From contig CAKSTL010000003.1 of assembly GCA_934500875.1 (NCBI GenBank), positions 62,001 to 126,000 of the forward strand: a DNA stretch of 64,000 nucleotides. Reading direction: 5' to 3'. The notes beneath the pieces are model-generated. The model ran no database searches, was not told the origin of the DNA, and worked only from the letters and a program-made list of their open reading frames with translations. Made by a program: the position numbers and the translations under genes. The DNA comes from an uncultured Clostridia bacterium. Its GTDB lineage: Bacteria; Bacillota; Clostridia; UMGS1810. Positions 25,984-35,626 of this stretch are shown here, in pieces (positions within the stretch are counted from its first letter, which is position 1; every line of letters begins with the position of its first letter).

Positions 25984-28900
25984 TTACTTGTCTGCCATTC
26001 TCTTATAAACCTCGTATCTGTCTTTGAGGTCTTTTTCAGCTTTTTCAAAGAGCTGTGCGGCAATTTCAGGATGCGCCTTCTTAAGAAGAAGGTATCTGTT
26101 TTCGCCGTTCATAAAGTCTGTAACAGCGCCTGTAGGCTCTTTCGAGTCTAAGATAAACGGATTTTCGCCTTTTTCCTTAAGTTCGGGGTTAAATCTCCAC
26201 AAATGCCAGTAGCCTGTTTCAACAGCCTTTTTCTCTTCAAGAATTGTATTAGCCATACCAACCTTAATACCGTGGTTAATGCAAGGTGCGTATGCTATGA
26301 TAAGAGAAGGACCGGGATATGCTTCAGCCTCTTTAATTGCTTTGATAGCCTGATTCATATTCGAGCCGATAGCAATCTGTGCAACGTATACATAGCCGTA
26401 GGTTGTAGCAATCATACCAAGGTCTTTCTTTTTAACCTTTTTACCGGAAGCGGCAAATTTTGCAACAGCCGCAGTCGGTGTAGCCTTTGAGGACTGACCG
26501 CCTGTGTTGGAGTAAACTTCGGTATCAACAACAAAAATGTTGATGTCCTCGCCGGAAGCAAGAACGTGGTCCAAACCGCCGTAACCGATATCGTAAGCCC
26601 AGCCGTCGCCGCCGAACGCCCACTGCGAACGTTTAACGAGGAAGTCTGTTCTGTCGGAAATTTCTTTAAGTTCGGGCATTGTAAGGTCTGCCGATTTGAT
26701 AAGCTCTTTAATGTCAGCTGCCGCCGCTTTTGATTTTTCAGCGTCGTTCATACCGTCCATCCAAGCTTTGAAAGCGTCTGCAAGTTTAGCGTCAATGCCT
26801 TTTTCGATAGCAGCCTCCATTCTTGCTTTAAGAGTATTTCTAACCTTCTTGACAGCCAAAATCATACCCATACCGAACTCTGCGTTATCTTCAAAGAGCG
26901 AGTTAGCCCAAGCAGGACCTCTGCCGTTTTCGTCTTTGCAGTAAGGCATACTCGGTGCGCTGCCGCCCCAGATTGAAGTACAGCCTGTAGCGTTGGCAAT
27001 CATCATTCTGTCGCCGAAGAGCTGAGTAATGAGCTTGATATAAGGTGTTTCGCCGCAGCCTGCGCAAGCGCCGGAGAACTCAAGGTAAGGCTTAGCAAAC
27101 TGCGAGCCTTTAACCGAAGCTTTATCCATAAGGTTATCTTTAATTTTAACCGTCATAGCGTAATCCCAGTTATCAGCCTCTTTTTCAACCATCGGGTCAA
27201 GCGGCTTCATAACGAGAGCTTTTTCTTTTGCGGGGCAAACCTGCGCGCAGACACCGCAGCCCAAGCAGTCGCGGGGGCTTACCTGGATACGGAATTTGAG
27301 TCCTTTAAGCTGAGGACCTATAGCGTCTTTTGTTTCAAAGCCTTCGGGAGCATTTGCAGCTTCGGCGTCGTCCAAAAGAACAGGTCTTATAGCAGCGTGC
27401 GGGCATACGAGCGAGCACTGGTTACACTGAATACATTTTGTAATATCCCAATCGGGAACGTTAACTGCAACAGTACGTTTTTCAAACTTGGATGTACCCT
27501 GTTCAAAGGTACCGTCCTCGTAGCCTACGAATGTGCTTACGGGAAGCTTGTTGCCTTTCTGTGCGTTAACGGGTTCGCAAATCTTTTTAACAAATTCGGG
27601 AGCGTCGGAAGTATGAGCCGCATCCTCCTTAGCGTCTTTCCAGGAAGCGGGAACCTTAACTTCGTGAAGCGCTGCGATTGCACCGTCAACAGCGTCGCAG
27701 TTCATTCTTACAATTTCGTCACCTTTTTTGCCGTAGGTTTTCTTGATTGCTTCTTTAATGAGAACAACAGCCTCGTCAAAGGGGATAACGTTTGCAAGTT
27801 TAAAGAACGCACCCTGCGTTACCATATTGATTCTTGTGGGTCCGAGACCTACTTTTACGGCAACGTCAACAGCGTTGATTGTATAGAATTTAATATCGTG
27901 GTCAGCGATATATTTTTTAACGTGAGCGGGAAGCTTTTCGTCAAGCTCGTCCTCAGACCATACGCAGTTGAGAAGGAATGTGCCGCCTTTTTTAAGACCC
28001 TCGAGAACATCATACTGATAGATGTAAGCAGGCTTATGGCAAGCGATATAGTCAGCCTCGTCAAGAAGGTAGGTCGACTTAATCGGTTTTTTACCGAAAC
28101 GCAAGTGCGACATTGTTACGCCGCCGCTCTTTTTGGAGTCGTAATCAAAATATGCCTGAGCATAAAGATCGGTGTTGTCGCCGATAATTTTGATTGCGTC
28201 CTTGTTTGCGCCGACAGTACCGTCAGAACCGAATCCCCAGAATTTACATCTTGTTGTGCCTTCGGGAGCGGCATTGATTCTGTCGCCGAGTTTGAGCGAA
28301 AGATGTGTAACATCATCATTGATACCGATTGTGAAGCTGTTAATCGGCTCTTTTGCGTCAAGATTGTCAAATACTGCAACAATCTGAGTAGGTGTGGTGT
28401 CTTTTGAGCCTAAGCCGTAACGTCCGCCGACAATCATCGGAGCGTTTTTCTTTCCGAAATAAAGGTTGCAAACGTCAAGATAAAGAGGCTCGCCGAGAGA
28501 ACCCGGCTCTTTTGTTCTGTCGAGAACAGCGATTTTTTCAACTGTTTCGGGCATTACATCAAAGAAGTATTTAGCCGAGAACGGTCTGTAAAGGTGAACC
28601 TTAAGAACGCCGACTTTCTGACCCATAGCGTTGAGATAATCAACTGTTTCTTCGATAGCTTCGCAAACAGAGCCCATTGCAACGATAACTTTTGTTGCGT
28701 CGGGAGCGCCGTAGTAGTTGAACGGCTTGTACTCTCTGCCGGTAATTTTTGAAATTTCACCCATATAATCGTTTACGATATCGGGAACTTTTTCGTAGTA
28801 TTTGTTGGCAACCTCTCTGCCCTGGAAGTAGATATCAGAGTTCTGAGCGCTGCCACGAAGAACCGGATGTTCGGGGTTTAAAGCTCTGTCCTTAAACGCT

Positions 28901-29502
28901 TTGACAGCGTCCATATCGATAAGCTTTTTGAGGTCCTCGTAATCCATAACCTCAATTTTCTGAATTTCGTGCGAAGTTCTGAAACCGTCAAAGAAATGAA
29001 GGAAAGGAACTCTGCCTTTTATTGCTGCAAGGTGAGCGATACCTGCCAAATCCATAGTTTCCTGAACGCTGCCCGAAGCGAGCATTGCATAACCGGTCTG
29101 ACGACAGGCCATAACGTCCTGATGGTCGCCGAAAATGTTAAGAGCGTGTGCAGCGAGCGCTCTTGCGCTTACGTGAATAACCGAAGGAAGTAATTCACCT
29201 GCCATTTTATACATATTCGGAATCATAAGAAGAAGTCCCTGAGAAGCAGTGAAGGTGGTTGTGAGCGCACCGCCCTGAAGCGAGCCGTGAACAGCGCCCG
29301 CAGCGCCTGCCTCAGACTGCATTTCGCAAACGTCAACTGTCTGACCGAAAATGTTTTTCTGACCTTTCGAGCTCCACTCGTCCACATATTCAGCCATTGT
29401 TGACGAAGGAGTGATAGGGTAGATGGACGCTACTTCTGTAAACGCGTAGGCACAATGCGCAGCGGCACAGTTACCATCCATCGTTTTGAATTTCTTTGCC
29501 AT
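25984..29502 (-). CDS. nifJ: Pyruvate:ferredoxin (flavodoxin) oxidoreductase, single-chain
   Basis: A 1172-residue enzyme that converts pyruvate and CoA to acetyl-CoA and CO2, passing electrons to ferredoxin; a central anaerobic enzyme. Order: pyruvate/TPP domain with YPITPSSTMAEYVDEW, a CoA-binding middle part, and a ferredoxin-type domain with CIQCNQCSLVCPHAAI and CLGCGVCAQVCPAKEKAL. The last domain binds TPP (ACAGCGETPYIKL, NATGCTSIWGGSAPS, GGDGWAYDIGYGG). Length fits the family. AAGGAGG precedes the ATG. Codon use looks highly optimised, as expected for an abundant enzyme. Confidence 0.97.
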   Translation of the reverse strand: MAKKFKTMDGNCAAAHCAYAFTEVASIYPITPSSTMAEYVDEWSSKGQKNIFGQTVDVCEMQSEAGAAGAVHGSLQGGALTTTFTASQGLLLMIPNMYKMAGELLPSVIHVSARALAAHALNIFGDHQDVMACRQTGYAMLASGSVQETMDLAGIAHLAAIKGRVPFLHFFDGFRTSHEIQKIEVMDYEDLKKLIDMDAVKAFKDRALNPEHPVLRGSAQNSDIYFQGREVANKYYEKVPDIVNDYMGEISKITGREYKPFNYYGAPDATKVIVAMGSVCEAIEETVDYLNAMGQKVGVLKVHLYRPFSAKYFFDVMPETVEKIAVLDRTKEPGSLGEPLYLDVCNLYFGKKNAPMIVGGRYGLGSKDTTPTQIVAVFDNLDAKEPINSFTIGINDDVTHLSLKLGDRINAAPEGTTRCKFWGFGSDGTVGANKDAIKIIGDNTDLYAQAYFDYDSKKSGGVTMSHLRFGKKPIKSTYLLDEADYIACHKPAYIYQYDVLEGLKKGGTFLLNCVWSEDELDEKLPAHVKKYIADHDIKFYTINAVDVAVKVGLGPTRINMVTQGAFFKLANVIPFDEAVVLIKEAIKKTYGKKGDEIVRMNCDAVDGAIAALHEVKVPASWKDAKEDAAHTSDAPEFVKKICEPVNAQKGNKLPVSTFVGYEDGTFEQGTSKFEKRTVAVNVPDWDITKCIQCNQCSLVCPHAAIRPVLLDDAEAANAPEGFETKDAIGPQLKGLKFRIQVSPRDCLGCGVCAQVCPAKEKALVMKPLDPMVEKEADNWDYAMTVKIKDNLMDKASVKGSQFAKPYLEFSGACAGCGETPYIKLITQLFGDRMMIANATGCTSIWGGSAPSMPYCKDENGRGPAWANSLFEDNAEFGMGMILAVKKVRNTLKARMEAAIEKGIDAKLADAFKAWMDGMNDAEKSKAAAADIKELIKSADLTMPELKEISDRTDFLVKRSQWAFGGDGWAYDIGYGGLDHVLASGEDINIFVVDTEVYSNTGGQSSKATPTAAVAKFAASGKKVKKKDLGMIATTYGYVYVAQIAIGSNMNQAIKAIKEAEAYPGPSLIIAYAPCINHGIKVGMANTILEEKKAVETGYWHLWRFNPELKEKGENPFILDSKEPTGAVTDFMNGENRYLLLKKAHPEIAAQLFEKAEKDLKDRYEVYKRMADK

Positions 29503-29577
29503 TTTTTAAGCCTCCTTAAAATATTGCCATACCGGATTTTTTAAAGCCGATATTGTTATACAATTAACAACCCATAT

Positions 29578-29606
29578 ATTATAACACGTTTTTTTGAATA
29601 TTTCAA
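29578..29606 (-). promoter_or_regulatory. Vegetative promoter for PFOR
   Basis: Leftward TTGAAA (29606-29601), 17-base spacer, TATAAT (29583-29578), about 75 bases upstream of the PFOR start. The rest of the 29607-29737 gap is very AT-rich with nothing else I can name. Confidence 0.65.
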
Positions 29607-29737
29607 ATGGAATTTTTAAAATATACATTCAAAAAGGCAAAAAAAATAAATTTTGTATATTTTTTATATATTTTAAAGTGTGGATTTGTTTAAAATTGTG
29701 AGTTTTATACACCAAAAATACTAATTTTTATAAAAAC

Positions 29738-29767
29738 TTGATAATTTGCCGTGCGATATGCTATTAT
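29738..29767 (+). promoter_or_regulatory. Probable promoter for rqcH
   Basis: TTGATA (29738-29743), 18 bases, TATTAT (29762-29767), placing the transcript start about 30 bases before the preferred ATG. Confidence 0.5.
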
Positions 29768-29801
29768 ATACAGTATAAATCAAGGTTAAGGAATGAGAAT
29801 T

Positions 29802-31544
29802 ATGGCGCTTGACGCAAGTGTTTTGTGCGCACTGAAAAATGAATTTCTGCAAAAACTTATCGGCGCAAGGGTGGAAAAGGTTTATCAGCCCGAGCGTGAC
29901 GAAACGGTGATTTCAATAAGAAATTTCAAGGATAATTACAAGCTTCTTTTGTGCGCTCACCCGTCGTTTGCAAGGGTGGGTCTTATAAGTGCCGCAAAAG
30001 ATAATCCCGATACTCCGCCGCTTTTTTGTATGCTTCTTCGCAAGCACCTTTGCGGCGGCAGAATTGTGGGCATAAGACAGGTTGATTTTGAAAGAATTAT
30101 CGAATTTGATGTTGAAAGCTTCAGCGAACTCGGCGATTTGTCGGTAAAAACGCTTATCTGCGAAATTATGGGCAAACATTCTAACATAATTCTTACCGAC
30201 AGCAAACGAAAAATTATCGACAGCATTTTTCACGTTGACATAACAATGAGCCGTGTAAGGCAGATTTTGCCGGGGCTTACTTACGAGAGCGTTCCGTCGC
30301 AGGGAAAGAAAAATCCTCTCGAAGCGGGGTACAATGAATTTCTGGAGGAAACGGAAAAAATTGCGGGGCACTACGATAAAAAAATTATGTCTTCGTTTAT
30401 GGGCATAAGTCCGCTTACCGCACGTGAAATTGCATACAGAGCCGTGGGAAGCGACGACGAAATAAATTACGGGAACAACAAAAAGGTTGCGGACGAATTT
30501 TTTAAATTTTTCAAAAAAATAGAAAAAGGCGAATTTTCGCCCGTTGTTCTTACCGACGCAAAAAGCGGCAAAATGCTGGAATTTTCGGCTGTTGATATTA
30601 AGCAGTACGGCGCTTTGGCGAATACCGAGCATTTTGAGTCAATGAGCGAAGCGATTGAGTATTTTTACGAAAAAAAGGCGGCGAAGGAAAGCGTAAAACA
30701 AAGAACCGCCGATATTGCAAAGGTTGTTTCAAATAACCTCGCACGGTGCAGAAAAAAGCTTCAGATTCAGTGCGAAACGCTGGAAAAATGCAAAAAAAGA
30801 GAGCGCAGCAAAATTTGCGGCGACCTTATAACGGCAAATATTTACAGAATTAAAAAAGGCGATAAAAAGGCGGTTTTGGAAAATTTCTACGACGGCGGAA
30901 AGCTTATGGAAATTTCGCTTGACGAAACGCTTACGCCGGCTCAGAATGCGCAGAAATATTACAAAAAATACAACAAGGACAAAACGGCCGAGGAGCAGAC
31001 AATTGTTCAGAAAAAAATCAACGAGGAAGAAATTGACTACCTCGAAACGGTTTTGCTGAATATGGAAAACGTTGAAACGAAAGAGGAAATTGCCGAAATC
31101 CGTGAAGAGCTTACGGAGCAGGGATATCTTAAAAAGCGCAGCATAAAGGGCAAAAAGAAGGCTGTGCAGGCTAAGCCTATGAGGTTTTTGTCAAGCGACG
31201 GATACGAAATTTTTGTCGGAAAGAACAACAGGCAGAACGATTATGTTACATTAAAGCTTGCACGGTCAACCGATATATGGCTTCACACCAAGAACATTCA
31301 CGGCTCGCATGCAATAATCAAAACAAACGGAGATGACGCACCCGAGCGCACTGTTTTTGAGGCAGCGGTTATCGCAGCATACTACAGCAAGGGCAGAAAC
31401 GGCGCAAACGTTGAGGTTGATTATACCGCCGTTAAAAACGTAAAAAAACCGTCGGGCGCAAAACCGGGTATGGTTATTTACGTAAATAACAAAACCGCAG
31501 TTGTCACGCCCGACGAAAAGCTTGTTGAAAGCCTGAAAAAATAA
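29802..31544 (+). CDS. rqcH: Ribosome quality-control protein RqcH (NFACT/Rqc2 family, formerly fibronectin-binding protein)
   Basis: About 580 residues: NFACT-N domain at the start (ALDASVLCALKNEFLQKLIG), helical coiled-coil middle rich in Lys and Glu (about 290-430), and a C-terminal NFACT-R domain with DIWLHTKNIHGSHAII. In Bacillus subtilis, RqcH binds stalled large ribosomal subunits and recruits tRNA-Ala to add alanine tails that mark the chain for degradation. The ATG at 29793 abuts its AAGGA site. The ATG at 29802 has nine-base spacing and is preferred. Confidence 0.93.
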   Translation: MALDASVLCALKNEFLQKLIGARVEKVYQPERDETVISIRNFKDNYKLLLCAHPSFARVGLISAAKDNPDTPPLFCMLLRKHLCGGRIVGIRQVDFERIIEFDVESFSELGDLSVKTLICEIMGKHSNIILTDSKRKIIDSIFHVDITMSRVRQILPGLTYESVPSQGKKNPLEAGYNEFLEETEKIAGHYDKKIMSSFMGISPLTAREIAYRAVGSDDEINYGNNKKVADEFFKFFKKIEKGEFSPVVLTDAKSGKMLEFSAVDIKQYGALANTEHFESMSEAIEYFYEKKAAKESVKQRTADIAKVVSNNLARCRKKLQIQCETLEKCKKRERSKICGDLITANIYRIKKGDKKAVLENFYDGGKLMEISLDETLTPAQNAQKYYKKYNKDKTAEEQTIVQKKINEEEIDYLETVLLNMENVETKEEIAEIREELTEQGYLKKRSIKGKKKAVQAKPMRFLSSDGYEIFVGKNNRQNDYVTLKLARSTDIWLHTKNIHGSHAIIKTNGDDAPERTVFEAAVIAAYYSKGRNGANVEVDYTAVKNVKKPSGAKPGMVIYVNNKTAVVTPDEKLVESLKK

Positions 31545-31560
31545 ACTTATCCAAATAAAA

Positions 31561-32049
31561 TCATCTGTTAAGATACCATATTGAAACGTTTAAAACCGTT
31601 GCAAACAAAATCCACAAAACAAGCGGCAGGTAGAGATATCCTGCTGCTTTATTTATTTCGTAAAACTTTGTAAACACCATAATTGCGCAAAAAAGCGAGG
31701 CAATTATAATGATTACCGATAAAGATAAAATGTGAAAGTTAAAAAACACAATCGGCCATATAAAAAGCAGAATAAGGTTGACGATATAAAGCTTAAAGCT
31801 TTCGGTAACGCCCGAATTGTCAATTCCGTCCTTAACGACAAGAAACGACGCTATGCCGATAAGCGTGTATAAAATTGTCCATACAATTCCGAATATATAG
31901 GCGGGCGGCGCAAAAAACGGTTTTGCAAGCGTATTGTAAAATTCCTGCGACCCTCTTGTAAAAAGTGCGCTCAAGCCGCCGGTTCCAAGGCTTATTGCAA
32001 GGCATATAAGCAGTTTTTTTAAATTTTTTGCGTTAAAAGTTTTTATCAT
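31561..32049 (-). CDS. tspO: TspO/MBR family membrane protein
   Basis: A 162-residue protein with five predicted helices and the family motifs LAKPFFAPPAYIFGIVWTILY and LWILFATVLNVSIWYLN. TspO proteins bind porphyrins and other hydrophobic ligands; their bacterial role is not settled. The start codon lies inside the end of ylbJ (17-base overlap), so it is probably translated from the same transcript as the sporulation gene. Confidence 0.9.
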   Translation of the reverse strand: MIKTFNAKNLKKLLICLAISLGTGGLSALFTRGSQEFYNTLAKPFFAPPAYIFGIVWTILYTLIGIASFLVVKDGIDNSGVTESFKLYIVNLILLFIWPIVFFNFHILSLSVIIIIASLFCAIMVFTKFYEINKAAGYLYLPLVLWILFATVLNVSIWYLNR

Positions 32050-33076
32050 ATTTTTCGTCCTTTCCGTTTCTTTGTCTTATTAAAATTATATTCAAATAAA
32101 AAAGATATATTCCCAGAATAAGTATGCACAAAAGCGACGCAAGGTTAAGGCAAAGCGCCGTTTTTGCAAGCGAGGACGAAAACGTGCGGAAAGGAAGCGG
32201 AATTACCTTTATTGCAATGCAGGCGTAAACAAAAGCAAAGACTGCGTGCGCAAGCTTTGACAGAATATATTTTTTAAACGAAAGATTGCTGTCTTTTAAA
32301 ACCTTAAAGGTTTGCATATGCACCGAAAGTCCGCCCCACGAGGCGAAAACTGCGGCAAAGATAAATTTCTGATAAAGCGCAATATCCGATGCCGATATTT
32401 TTTTGATTGCATTTGTCATCTCAAAAATTCCCGTAATAAACGGATTTTTAAAAAATGCGGTCAGCACCGCAAAAATTATCACATATCCGAAAACGCTTAA
32501 AATTGCGCTTACGCTTTCTTCAACCGCCGTGACAAATATGTTTTCGTAAACCTTGTTTTGTTTCGGAGGGTTATAGGTTTTTGTGTATTTCCCACGGAAA
32601 ATTATTCCTACCGAGAGCGCCGACAAAATATGCACGGCATACAAAAGATATCCTGCGTAAGCTGACGAAAGCATACCGCCGCCCACTGCGCCGATTATAA
32701 AAAGCGGCCCCGAATTGTTGCAGAAACCGCACAGCCTCTGCGCCTCGTCTTTTGAAATCGCATTGTCGGAATACATCTGAGCCGCCGTTTTTGCGCCTAT
32801 GGGATATCCGCACAGAATACCGAGTATTATCGGCGCAATACATTCTCCGCTCATATTAAAGAGCGGTTTTGTCAGAAACGACAGACGCTTTGCAAGATAA
32901 ATTGCGCCGCCCGACATAATAAATATTTTTGAAAACACAAAAAACGGAAAAAGCGACGGCAAAAGGGTGTAAAGACACATATCGAGTGCGTCTTTTGCGC
33001 TTTTTGAGCACTGAGCCGAAAAAATACAGGTTATCACAATGCATAAAAGCGCTGAAAACGAGAGTGTTTTTTTCAT
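32033..33076 (-). CDS. ylbJ: Sporulation integral membrane protein YlbJ
   Basis: About 347 residues, multi-helix protein with the nucleoside-recognition-like (Gate) pattern GILCGYPIGAKTAAQMY and GFCNNSGPLFIIGAVGGGML typical of YlbJ. In Bacillus it is a sigma-E gene needed for spore cortex formation. The ATG at 33076 has AGAGGTGA upstream; a GTG at 33085 overlaps that site. It faces away from yqfC. Confidence 0.9.
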   Translation of the reverse strand: MKKTLSFSALLCIVITCIFSAQCSKSAKDALDMCLYTLLPSLFPFFVFSKIFIMSGGAIYLAKRLSFLTKPLFNMSGECIAPIILGILCGYPIGAKTAAQMYSDNAISKDEAQRLCGFCNNSGPLFIIGAVGGGMLSSAYAGYLLYAVHILSALSVGIIFRGKYTKTYNPPKQNKVYENIFVTAVEESVSAILSVFGYVIIFAVLTAFFKNPFITGIFEMTNAIKKISASDIALYQKFIFAAVFASWGGLSVHMQTFKVLKDSNLSFKKYILSKLAHAVFAFVYACIAIKVIPLPFRTFSSSLAKTALCLNLASLLCILILGIYLFYLNIILIRQRNGKDEKYDKNF

Positions 33077-33099
33077 TTTTTTCACCTCTTTTGATATGT

Positions 33100-33126
33100 A
33101 TATTCAAAAAGGTGCGAGCATATTAT
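33100..33126 (+). promoter_or_regulatory. Candidate sigma-E promoter for yqfCD
   Basis: ATA (33100-33102), 16 bases, CATATTAT (33119-33126) fits the mother-cell sigma-E pattern. In Bacillus subtilis the yqfC-yqfD pair is sigma-E controlled, which supports the call. Confidence 0.5.
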
Positions 33127-33167
33127 TAACCGTAAGAAGGCTTTTTAACGGGCGGAGGATTGAAAAG

Positions 33168-33434
33168 ATGAAAAAGAAAATTAAGCAGAAAATCAAAAAA
33201 ACGCTTGATATGCCTGCCGAAATTATAATGAACTCTCCGAAAATCGTGCTTGATTCGGACAGCAATGCGTGGGTTGAAAACTATACCGGAATTATAGAGT
33301 ATTCCGACAAAGAGGTAAAACTTAACACCGCCGATTTTATTGTAAAAATTACCGGCGAGGGGCTTTTGATGGATTTTATAACAAACGAGGATTTAAGCAT
33401 TTCGGGAAAGATTACGTCAGTGGTTTACGAGTGA
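33168..33434 (+). CDS. yqfC: Sporulation protein YqfC
   Basis: An 88-residue YabP/YqfC-family protein. It has a basic start (MKKKIKQKIKKTL), then DMPAEIIMNSPKIVLDSD and NYTGIIEYSDKEVKLNT with a closing glycine-rich beta segment. It is required around the forespore-engulfment stage in Bacillus. I chose the ATG nine bases after GGAGG; longer in-frame reading upstream has no ribosome site. YqfD follows after ten bases. Confidence 0.92.
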   Translation: MKKKIKQKIKKTLDMPAEIIMNSPKIVLDSDSNAWVENYTGIIEYSDKEVKLNTADFIVKITGEGLLMDFITNEDLSISGKITSVVYE

Positions 33435-33444
33435 GGTGTGCTTT

Positions 33445-34638
33445 TTGTTTGTAAGATTTTTTAATTTTTTAAGAGGTTATGTGCTGTTGGGCGTTAAAGG
33501 ATTTTTTCTTGAACGCTTTTTAAATTTGTGCCTGAAAAAAGATATATGCTTGTGGGACGTTTCTTCGGAAAGTGAAAACAAAATGCAACTTAAAATGAGC
33601 ATAAAAGGCTTTAAAACGGTGCGCAGTGCGGCATACAGAACACGCTCGAAGGTGACGGTTGAAAAAAGGGCGGGACTTCCGTTTATAATTCAGAAATACA
33701 AAAAGCGCAAGGCGTTTGTTTTCGGCTTTTTTGCGGCTGTTTTCTTGTTTTTTGCGCTTTCGTGCTTTATATGGAGAATTGACGTTACGGGAAACGAAAA
33801 GGTTGAAACGGATTTGATTTTAAACACCCTTTCCGATTTGGGGTTTAAAACGGGAAAGCTCAGGTACGGAGTTGACGTTTATTATTTGCAGAACGAGGTT
33901 TTGAAAAAAGAGAAATCGCTTTCGTGGATTTGGGTGGACATAAAGGGCACACGTGCGACCGTTTCGGTAAAGGAGAAAATTCCCGCACCGGAAATTGCCG
34001 ATTATACCACGCCGTCCAATATTGTTGCCGCAAAAGAGGGTCTTGTGACAAGGGTTGTTGCCTTAAACGGCGAAGCAGCGGTAAAAGAGGGCGATATCGT
34101 TGACAGGGGCGACCTTCTTATTTCGGGGGTTGTTGACCTTGGCGAATCGGGCGCAGTATACACCGGCGCAAAGGGCAGCGTCACGGCGAGAACGTGGTAT
34201 ACTGCGGACGGAGAATTTCCGCTTGTTAAAACAGAATACATACGCACGGGCGAAAAAATTTCAAAAAACACCGTAAACCTTTTCGGATTTAATGTGCCGT
34301 TATATTTAAAAAGCGACATTCCCTTCAAATACTACGATACCGAGAGCAAAACGGGAAGTGCGCACCTCGGAAAAAACTTCTTTTTGCCGTTTTCGTACAA
34401 AAAAGATGTATGCTTTGAAAAAAATAAAATCGAAACAAAGTTGACAACCGAGGGCGCTTTGGTGTATTATGGCGATATACTGAAAAAAGATTTGGACGAA
34501 AAAACGGGCGGAAACATAAAGGTGGTAAACAAAAACGTTGAGCATATAATGCAGAAAAACGGAAAAATTTATATAAAGGTAACTTACGAATGTATTCAGG
34601 ACATAACAAAAAGCGTTAAAATAGAAAACGGAGGTTAA
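33445..34638 (+). CDS. yqfD: Sporulation protein YqfD
   Basis: A 397-residue membrane-anchored protein. The start FVRFFNFLRGYVLLGVKG is typical, a membrane helix lies near residues 90-110, and the extracytoplasmic remainder holds FTR/POTRA-like and beta-rich parts (VDVYYLQNEVLKKEKSLSW, VVALNGEAAVKEGDIV). The TTG at 33445 has GAGGTG six bases upstream and matches the family start; GTG at 33436 lies inside that ribosome site. Works with YqfC during sporulation. Confidence 0.9.
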   Translation: MFVRFFNFLRGYVLLGVKGFFLERFLNLCLKKDICLWDVSSESENKMQLKMSIKGFKTVRSAAYRTRSKVTVEKRAGLPFIIQKYKKRKAFVFGFFAAVFLFFALSCFIWRIDVTGNEKVETDLILNTLSDLGFKTGKLRYGVDVYYLQNEVLKKEKSLSWIWVDIKGTRATVSVKEKIPAPEIADYTTPSNIVAAKEGLVTRVVALNGEAAVKEGDIVDRGDLLISGVVDLGESGAVYTGAKGSVTARTWYTADGEFPLVKTEYIRTGEKISKNTVNLFGFNVPLYLKSDIPFKYYDTESKTGSAHLGKNFFLPFSYKKDVCFEKNKIETKLTTEGALVYYGDILKKDLDEKTGGNIKVVNKNVEHIMQKNGKIYIKVTYECIQDITKSVKIENGG

Positions 34639-34642
34639 ATTT

Positions 34643-35626
34643 TTGGAAAGAAGCATTACTCTGCAAAACGGCGGACAGCTTGTTGCGGTGTTCGGCGAAT
34701 TTGACAAAAACATTAAAAAAATACAAAGTGCATTTGATGTAAACATTGTAAACAGGGGAGAAGAAATCAAGATAAGCGGCAGCGAAACCGGCACGTCGCT
34801 TGCGGCAAAGGCTGTGGAGAGCCTTGCAAAAATTTACAATTCCGAGGGTGAGATAACCGACCAGGCGGTAAATTACACAATCGACAGCGTGCGTGACGGC
34901 ATTGACCACGAGGCGCTCTACGGAAGCGACTGCGTGTGCATTACCGCTAAAGGAAAACCCATAAAAAGCAAAACGCTGGGGCAGAAAAAATATGTCGAGG
35001 CGATAAAAAACAATACAATCACCTTCGGAATAGGCCCTGCCGGAACGGGAAAAACGTATCTTGCGGTTGCAATGGCGGTTAAGGCGTTTAAGAACAAAGA
35101 GGTGTCAAGAATAATTTTGACACGTCCTGCGGTTGAGGCAGGCGAAAAACTTGGATTTTTGCCCGGCGATTTGCAAAACAAGGTTGACCCTTATCTTCGT
35201 CCGCTCTACGACGCACTGTACGAAATGTTCGGCTTTGAAACGTATCAGAAGCACGTTGAGAGGGGCAGCATTGAGGTTGCGCCGCTTGCGTATATGAGGG
35301 GAAGAACCATTGACGACAGTTTCATAATTTTGGACGAGGCGCAGAATACCACGCCCGAACAGATGAAGATGTTTCTTACCCGTGTGGGATTCAATTCACG
35401 TGTAATCGTTACGGGCGACGTTACGCAGATTGACCTTCCCGACGGCAAAAAATCGGGTCTTAAAGAGGTTGAAAAAATACTTAAGGATATTGACGATATA
35501 AGCTTTTGCTATCTTTCGGACAAGGACGTTGTGCGCCATCAGCTTGTTCAGAAAATAATAAAGGCATACGATAAATTTGAACAGAAGAAAATTGCACGGC
35601 AGAATGAAAAAAGGGGCAGCAGATGA
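34643..35626 (+). CDS. phoH: PhoH-like ATPase
   Basis: A 327-residue protein with an N-terminal KH-like part and a P-loop ATPase domain: Walker A GPAGTGKTYLAVAM near residue 133 and Walker B IILDEAQNTTPEQ. The role is unsettled, probably RNA related, as it is nearly always beside ybeY. The TTG start has GGAGG eight bases upstream. It overlaps ybeY by four bases (ATGA). Confidence 0.93.
   Translation: MERSITLQNGGQLVAVFGEFDKNIKKIQSAFDVNIVNRGEEIKISGSETGTSLAAKAVESLAKIYNSEGEITDQAVNYTIDSVRDGIDHEALYGSDCVCITAKGKPIKSKTLGQKKYVEAIKNNTITFGIGPAGTGKTYLAVAMAVKAFKNKEVSRIILTRPAVEAGEKLGFLPGDLQNKVDPYLRPLYDALYEMFGFETYQKHVERGSIEVAPLAYMRGRTIDDSFIILDEAQNTTPEQMKMFLTRVGFNSRVIVTGDVTQIDLPDGKKSGLKEVEKILKDIDDISFCYLSDKDVVRHQLVQKIIKAYDKFEQKKIARQNEKRGSR

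Noticed and set aside
27397..28407. A 336-codon rightward frame inside the PFOR gene.
   Set aside because: Antisense shadow of a highly optimised conserved gene, without family resemblance or ribosome site.
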